NCBI GenBank assembly: GCA_022798155.1
Contig: JAAWLY010000073.1
Coordinates: forward strand, 1-10,096
Direction: 5' to 3'
Source: Lawsonibacter sp.
GTDB lineage: Bacteria; Bacillota; Clostridia; Oscillospirales; Oscillospiraceae
Length of the DNA stretch: 10,096 bases
The notes under the pieces were generated by a model that worked only from the letters and a program-made list of their open reading frames with translations, searched no databases and was not told the origin of the DNA. Below are positions 6,563 to 10,096 of the stretch, piece by piece. Each line of letters starts with the position of its first letter. The stretch's first letter is position 1. The translations under genes were made by a program, and so were the position numbers.

Positions 6563-7336
6563 ATGAAATACACAATTGCGGCCCGCAAGTGGCTGGATAT
6601 TGCCGTATCCGGTATCCGCTTTGCCCCGGACCGGGAGGCGGTGCGGGAGGAGCTGCTCCAGCATGTGGAGGACAAAACCGCCGATCTGATGCGGATTTTT
6701 CCCGATATGGAGGAACGGGAGGCCCAGGAGCGGGCGGTCGCCGGTATGGGGGACGCCTGGGAACTGAAATCGTCCCTGGCGAAGCTCCACAAGCCATGGC
6801 TGGGCTGGCTGTGGACGGCCAGCCGGGTCTTGCTGTGGATTGTCCTGGCCTTTGCCCTGATTGCGGCGCTGGACAGCGGCCTGGACTCCCTGAGCTACCG
6901 GCGGCAGGAGGCCCGGAGGGCTCAGGAGGTGGGCCGGGCCCTGTATGAGGAAGGAGCCCCCGACTGGGAGGGGGAGCGGCTGGCGGTCTGTCAGGTGGAC
7001 GCCCGGGCCCAGCTGGGTGGGGCGGAGCTCTCGGTGATCCGGGCGGCCCGGTGGCGGGAGCGGTCGGGGGACTGCCTCTACCTCCGTCTGCGGATTACCT
7101 GGGACCGCCCCTGGGAGGTCAATCAGCTGGCGATCAACTACCTGTGGGCGGAGGACGATTTGGGCAATACCTATGAGCTGGGTGTGGCCCGGAGCGTGCG
7201 AGACGGCTGGAACTGGTGCCAGCGGGACCTGTCGCTGGAGGGCGTCCCCCGGGAGGCGAAGGGACTGCGTATCCACTACCAGTTCCGGGACGATTTGGAC
7301 CTGGCGGTGGACCTGACAAGGGAGGTGTTCCCATGA
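6563..7336 (+). CDS. A1: HAAS-like domain, single membrane helix and ectodomain
   Basis: This 257-residue protein is predicted to sit in the cytoplasmic membrane. Residues about 8-88 form a helical domain (KWLDIAVSGIRF, DREAVREELLQHVEDK, RAVAGMGDAWELKSSLAKLHKPWLGWLW) resembling the HAAS/DUF1700-type domain that commonly accompanies PadR regulators. A hydrophobic helix follows at about 89-105. The remaining ~150 residues look extracytoplasmic and beta-rich, with LYLRLRITWDRPWEVN and AEDDLGNTYEL patterns suggesting an immunoglobulin-like sandwich. GAGG at 6551-6554 is the ribosome site. Its stop overlaps the start of B1 (ATGA at 7333-7336), so the two are translationally coupled. About 55 of 81 N-terminal positions are identical to A2 by hand alignment. 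A role in relaying an envelope signal to the PadR protein is a hypothesis. Confidence 0.88.
   Translation: MKYTIAARKWLDIAVSGIRFAPDREAVREELLQHVEDKTADLMRIFPDMEEREAQERAVAGMGDAWELKSSLAKLHKPWLGWLWTASRVLLWIVLAFALIAALDSGLDSLSYRRQEARRAQEVGRALYEEGAPDWEGERLAVCQVDARAQLGGAELSVIRAARWRERSGDCLYLRLRITWDRPWEVNQLAINYLWAEDDLGNTYELGVARSVRDGWNWCQRDLSLEGVPREAKGLRIHYQFRDDLDLAVDLTREVFP
7320..7325 (+). promoter_or_regulatory. Shine-Dalgarno site fixing the B1 start at 7333
   Basis: GGGAGG lies inside the end of A1, seven bases before ATG 7333. It decides against the longer open frame that begins at 7216, which would overlap A1 by 121 bases and would lack a membrane helix at its start. Confidence 0.8.
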
Positions 7337-8100
7337 GAATGACAGAACGGCTCAAAAAGCTGTGGGACCGACTGCCCAAGCTGCCCCGGCGGTGGCGGAT
7401 CGTCCGAAACCTGGCGGTCACGGCGGCGGCGGCCGCCCTCATCCCCGCTCTGCTGGACTGGCCCTGCCTCAGCGCCTACGGGGCCTTTCATCGGCTGGAG
7501 GGGGCCTATCTCCTCACCCCCTCCCGGCTGGTTTATCAGGTGGAGGGGGGCTGGGGGAGCGGATTTCTCTCCGAGGGGGACAGCTGGATCACGGTAGGCA
7601 GCGTCGCTTGGTTTGACGACGGGGGCAAGCCCCTGAACCTGGACCGGAATTACGCCCTGCTCCATCAGGTACTGCCCAAGGAGGGGATTGTAGCGGTATT
7701 CCTCCCGGCGAAAACCGAGGACAACGGCGCGGTAGTGGCCGTGTGGGGCGGACCAGCGGAAGCGGTGTCCGGGACGCTGGAGCTGGACCTGATGGGCATT
7801 GAGGACCCCTTTGGAAACGACCGGCTGCCGGGACGGGTCCCCGTTCAGGGGTTGGAGACTTTTACCGCCCAGGCCGGACGCCGGGAGGACGGCTGGTTTA
7901 TCTTCCAATTCGTCCCTCACAGCAACCATAGGGAGAACCAGAGCTGCGCCATGGAGATGCTGCTGTGGAGCGGGGCGGTGTTTCGGGGGGCGGAGCTGGA
8001 ACAGCCCTACCGCCTGACCCTGGCCGACAGCCAGGGGAATCAGGTGGCGGAGCAGTCCGGCACCCTGCCCCCGGACCAGCGGCTGCAAATATGGCGATAG
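7333..8100 (+). CDS. B1: membrane-anchored ectodomain protein, unknown function
   Basis: This 255-residue protein is predicted to have a basic cytoplasmic tail (residues 1-25, rich in Lys and Arg), one membrane helix (about 26-41, NLAVTAAAAALIPALL) and a large extracytoplasmic domain. I do not recognise the domain. It is rich in short strands (LELDLMGIEDPFGN, GWFIFQFVPH, YRLTLADSQGNQV), which suggests a beta sandwich. Just after the helix, the segment F52-Y68 (FHRLEGAYLLTPSRLVY) matches F43-F59 of B2 at 9 of 17 positions, so B1 and B2 are paralogues. Its start overlaps the A1 stop by four bases, and it ends 15 nt before A2. The tight coupling suggests that A and B proteins act as a pair in the membrane. 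Confidence 0.82.
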   Translation: MRMTERLKKLWDRLPKLPRRWRIVRNLAVTAAAAALIPALLDWPCLSAYGAFHRLEGAYLLTPSRLVYQVEGGWGSGFLSEGDSWITVGSVAWFDDGGKPLNLDRNYALLHQVLPKEGIVAVFLPAKTEDNGAVVAVWGGPAEAVSGTLELDLMGIEDPFGNDRLPGRVPVQGLETFTAQAGRREDGWFIFQFVPHSNHRENQSCAMEMLLWSGAVFRGAELEQPYRLTLADSQGNQVAEQSGTLPPDQRLQIWR

Positions 8101-8115
8101 AGAGGAGGCAGGCGT

Positions 8116-8877
8116 ATGCTTCCGGATTATCGAAAGGACAAGTGGCTGAACACGGCGGTGTCCGGCATCAAATTCGGTCCCGACCGGCGGGCGGTGCGGG
8201 AGGAGCTGGCGGCCCACATGGAGGACCGGGAGGCCGACCTCCGGCGCATCTTCCCCGATATCCCCGAGGAGGAGGCCCGGGACCGGGCCCTGTCCGCCAT
8301 GGGGGACGCGGAGGAGGTCAAAAAGGAACTCGCCCAAGTGCATAAGCCCTGGCTGGGCTGGCTGTGGACAGCCAGCCGGTGGCTGGTCCGGGGGACCCTT
8401 GCGGTCCTTCTGGCCGTCTGTGTATTGGGGAATGACCACTATGCGAGCGCGGGCTTCCCCCTGTGGATGGACTGGACCGCCCACTATCCGGCCCCGGCGG
8501 ACCTGGCCCCGGAGCGGGCGGAATTGAGGGGATATACCTTCCGAATCACGCAGGCGGCCTATCTGGAGGACCAGGAGGCGCTTTATCTGGCTCTGCGGGT
8601 GTCCTCGCCCCGCTTCTGGGAGCGAATCGACCCGGAGGGCCTCTATGCCTGCCTGACTGCCGTCAGCCCTGACGGGACCCGATGGCCCGTAAGCGGAGCC
8701 TGGACCGAGCCCTGCGCCAGAGCGCACCTGGCCCGGTGGGACCTGTTCAGCCGGGAATTTGGCGTGTACATTCCGGCGGAGGACTGGAGACCCGGGGAGC
8801 CGGCGGGTCTGGAGATCGGCAGCCCCGCGGGCAGCATTGCGCTGTCTGCGGTGGCGGAAAGGACGGTGGGATCATGA
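8116..8877 (+). CDS. A2: second HAAS-like membrane protein, paralogue of A1
   Basis: This 253-residue protein has the same plan as A1: a helical cytoplasmic domain (about residues 8-88), a membrane helix (about 89-105, WLVRGTLAVLLAVCVLG) and a beta-rich ectodomain. The N-terminal domain is strongly conserved with A1 (AVSGIKFGPDR, AVREEL, IFPD, MGDA, HKPWLGWLWTASR). The ectodomain has diverged and keeps only scattered matches such as LYLALRV against LYLRLRI. That pattern fits duplication, with selection holding the cytoplasmic domain constant while the outer domain changes. GAGGAGG at 8102-8108, seven bases upstream, supports ATG 8116. The stop overlaps the B2 start (ATGA at 8874-8877). It could sense a different ligand from A1, which is inference. 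Confidence 0.88.
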   Translation: MLPDYRKDKWLNTAVSGIKFGPDRRAVREELAAHMEDREADLRRIFPDIPEEEARDRALSAMGDAEEVKKELAQVHKPWLGWLWTASRWLVRGTLAVLLAVCVLGNDHYASAGFPLWMDWTAHYPAPADLAPERAELRGYTFRITQAAYLEDQEALYLALRVSSPRFWERIDPEGLYACLTAVSPDGTRWPVSGAWTEPCARAHLARWDLFSREFGVYIPAEDWRPGEPAGLEIGSPAGSIALSAVAERTVGS

Positions 8878-9575
8878 GAAGGGAAAGGATCCGGCTGAGC
8901 CGGGGGCAGAAAATACTGCTGAATCTGGCCCTGTGCGTCTTTTTGCTGACCTGCCTGTGGGGGATCGCGGGCTATCCGGTGGTCACCGCGGGCATGGAGT
9001 TCCGCCGCCTGGAGCGCACCCGTCTGCTGCCCCCCAGCGAGATTGTGTTCACCGCCGGCGGGGAGGGGGACATCATCCTGAATGACGGCGCCCGCCTCTG
9101 CTATCCGGTCCGGGCCCTGGACGGGACGGAGCTGTATTTGCAGGGCCGGTGGTTTGCGGGGACAGGGGAGGACTGGGCGGTGCTCGGTCTGGTGCAGGGG
9201 GTGTCCTATGACTGTTTCCTGCGGTGGTTCCCACTGGAGGAGGAGGGCCCGTCTCTGCTGACCTTTTATAGCGGATACGGCTACTGGAAGGAGGAGGGCC
9301 TCCAGGAGATGCTCCCGGGGGAGACCCACAACTTTTTCCCCATCCTGCTGGTGAATGTCCCGGAGGAGACCGTCCGGGCAGAGATCACCGTCCGGCAGGG
9401 GGAGCGCTCTGTCACCGGTCCCGGCTGGAATATGGGCAATGGCGTCTGGCTGATGACGCCCGACAACCAGGTGCTCCCCTATCAGGGGGAGGAGGAGCGG
9501 AGCTATACCTTGCGCCTCTACCGCCCGGACGGCTCCCTTCTTCTGGAGCGGAATGGGGAGTATTGGGAGGGGTAA
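8874..9575 (+). CDS. B2: membrane-anchored ectodomain protein, paralogue of B1
   Basis: This 233-residue protein has a short basic N-terminus, a membrane helix (about residues 15-33, LLNLALCVFLLTCLWGIAG) and an extracytoplasmic domain that I do not recognise. The FRRLERTRLLPPSEIVF segment after the helix aligns with B1. The far C-terminus YTLRLYRPDGSLLLERNGEY corresponds to YRLTLADSQGNQVAEQSG in B1. I chose ATG 8874 because it overlaps the A2 stop as ATGA and is immediately followed by the tail and helix. The open frame from 8682 overlaps A2 heavily and is rejected. Possible ribosome sites are AAAGG at 8858-8862 or GGTGGG at 8865-8870, neither ideally spaced, so coupling to A2 translation is likely. 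It is the last gene of the operon, and no terminator is visible after it. Confidence 0.8.
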   Translation: MRRERIRLSRGQKILLNLALCVFLLTCLWGIAGYPVVTAGMEFRRLERTRLLPPSEIVFTAGGEGDIILNDGARLCYPVRALDGTELYLQGRWFAGTGEDWAVLGLVQGVSYDCFLRWFPLEEEGPSLLTFYSGYGYWKEEGLQEMLPGETHNFFPILLVNVPEETVRAEITVRQGERSVTGPGWNMGNGVWLMTPDNQVLPYQGEEERSYTLRLYRPDGSLLLERNGEYWEG

Positions 9576-9620
9576 CCCGCCCCTTCCGCAAAACGCACAA
9601 AGAAACCTGCCCGTATCCAC

Positions 9621-9647
9621 AAAAATATGCCAAAAATTTTTGAAAAA
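9621..9647 (+). promoter_or_regulatory. Phased A-tracts upstream of the rpsJ promoter (UP-like element)
   Basis: Three AAAAA runs start at 9621, 9632 and 9643, exactly 11 bases apart, and the middle one continues into TTTTT as the palindrome CAAAAATTTTTG. They lie about 40 to 66 bases before the predicted start. That is where alpha-subunit UP elements act and where phased A-tracts would bend DNA. The stretch from 9576 to 9620 shows no gene, hairpin or terminator. Confidence 0.6.
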
Positions 9648-9651
9648 GCCC

Positions 9652-9680
9652 TTGACACACACGGGCGGGTGTAGTATGAT
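9652..9680 (+). promoter_or_regulatory. Promoter of the S10 ribosomal protein operon
   Basis: TTGACA (9652-9657) and TATGAT (9675-9680) are separated by 17 bases, matching the housekeeping consensus at 11 of 12 positions. Transcription should begin near 9687. Together with the upstream A-tracts this looks like a very strong, growth-linked promoter. Confidence 0.88.
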
Positions 9681-9686
9681 AACGGG

Positions 9687-9950
9687 GCGTCTGAAAAGGG
9701 CGCAGAGCGATGATGCGGGAGATTGCGGTGAAAACCGGTAACTTCCGCGGAGTATGTCCGACTATCGGGCGGCTGAGAGCTTCGTGCCGCGGCGTATATC
9801 GCCTGGCGCGGAGGAAACCGGCCCTTTCGTGCCGGTTTTTTCGTGGCCAGGAATGATACGCACGAAAGCGTGGAACACAAAACCGCTCTCACCGTACGAA
9901 GAAGGAGCAAATCCAAACTCAACTTCGTATTTAAGGAGGAAACAATCAAC
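9687..9950 (+). ncRNA. Structured 5' leader of the S10 operon, putative cis-regulatory RNA
   Basis: This leader of about 264 nt precedes rpsJ. A closing helix can form between CTTCCGCG (9742-9749) and CGCGGAGG (9807-9814). It encloses hairpins GTCCGA/TCGGGC (9756-9770) and GGCG-TATAT-CGCC (9791-9803), with a further GCGGC/GCCGC pairing between them. A terminator hairpin at 9815-9841 follows. GAAAACCGGTA (9730-9740) can pair with TGCCGGTTTTT (9830-9840), which would open that terminator. Further on are CACG-AAAG-CGTG (9861-9872) and TACGAAG/CTTCGTA (9895-9929). S10 operon leaders in other bacteria are controlled by a ribosomal protein such as L4. Whether this one is, and by which protein, cannot be read from the sequence. 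Confidence 0.65.
9815..9841 (+). terminator. Attenuator-type intrinsic terminator in the rpsJ leader
   Basis: AAACCGGC (9815-9822) pairs with GCCGGTTT (9831-9838) around an eight-base loop, and the 3' arm runs into TTTTTT (9836-9841). It lies before rpsJ and after the operon promoter, so full termination would silence the S10 operon. An alternative partner for the 3' arm exists at 9730-9740, which points to regulated attenuation. Confidence 0.7.
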
Positions 9951-10096
9951 ATGGCAGCTCAGAAAGAAATGATCCGCATCCGCCTCAAGGCCTATGACCA
10001 CCAGCTCATCGACCAGAGCGCCGAGAAGATCGTAGAGACCGCCAAGCGCACCGGCGCCAACGTCTCCGGCCCCATTCCCCTGCCCACCAAGAAGGA
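9951..10096 (+). CDS. rpsJ: 30S ribosomal protein S10 (3' end outside window)
   Basis: Protein S10 is part of the 30S subunit head and also acts with NusB in transcription antitermination. The 48 visible residues of a protein of about 102-106 include the family hallmark IRIRLKAYDHQLIDQSAEKIVETAKRTGA in overlapping blocks, followed by VSGPIPLPTKK. The N-terminus carries a few extra residues (MAAQKEM) compared with the common MAxQKIRIRL form. ATG 9951 is supported by AAGGAGG at 9933-9939. By established gene order S10 opens the large S10 ribosomal protein operon, so rplC, rplD and others are expected downstream. Confidence 0.97.
   Translation, partial: MAAQKEMIRIRLKAYDHQLIDQSAEKIVETAKRTGANVSGPIPLPTKK

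Noticed and set aside
7276..8727. Open frame of 483 codons on the minus strand opposite B1 and A2
   Set aside because: The translation is Pro/Gly/Arg-rich with no domain, while the plus strand carries well-supported genes with ribosome sites and paralogue conservation.
9631..9642. CAAAAATTTTTG palindrome as a terminator for the PadR operon
   Set aside because: It is an A/T-only stem with no loop and no G/C stability. It fits better as part of the phased A-tract element.
1..10096. CRISPR arrays, tRNA or rRNA genes, insertion sequences, attachment sites
   Set aside because: None seen. There are no regularly spaced repeats, transposase motifs, terminal inverted repeats or tRNA-like folds.

Overview
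This window is chromosomal DNA from a GC-rich member of the Clostridia. An Oscillospiraceae-type gut bacterium (Flavonifractor, Lawsonibacter or Intestinimonas-like) is my best inference. It rests on the strong G/C third-position codon bias, the clear Shine-Dalgarno (SD) sites of AGGAGG type, the PadR/HAAS-type gene pair and the Firmicutes-style S10 protein. No gene in the window fixes the genus.

Layout. (1) Positions 1-1720 are the end of a cell-surface polysaccharide cluster: the 3' part of UDP-galactopyranose mutase (glf), then a family 2 glycosyltransferase. (2) Positions 1747-4705 hold two genes on the same strand: a 547-residue membrane protein with no recognised function and a Sel1-repeat protein. 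A strong intrinsic terminator follows at 4721-4753. (3) A convergent minus-strand gene (4751-5995) encodes a four-helix membrane protein with a large C-terminal domain. (4) A 212-bp divergent intergenic region holds a near-consensus promoter overlapped by two copies of a palindromic operator, then two GC-rich hairpins. (5) Positions 6208-9575 form a tight five-gene operon: a PadR-family regulator followed by A1-B1-A2-B2, two tandem copies of a two-gene module. A has a HAAS-like helical domain, one membrane helix and an ectodomain; B has one membrane helix and an ectodomain. Both A-B junctions are ATGA overlaps. (6) From about 9621 the essential S10 ribosomal protein operon begins, with phased A-tracts, a consensus promoter, a structured leader of about 264 nt containing a probable attenuator, and the first 146 nt of rpsJ.

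Working together. The polysaccharide genes would supply galactofuranose and transfer a sugar in a glycan pathway. The PadR operon looks like a self-regulated envelope module: the repressor probably binds the two operator copies over its own promoter, and the four membrane-anchored products expose beta-rich domains outside the cell. What they sense or bind cannot be read from the sequence. The S10 leader can form either a terminator or a longer competing helix, which suggests transcription attenuation of the ribosomal protein operon.

The least explained parts are the duplicated A-B membrane module with its operator, the rpsJ leader and the 547-residue membrane protein.
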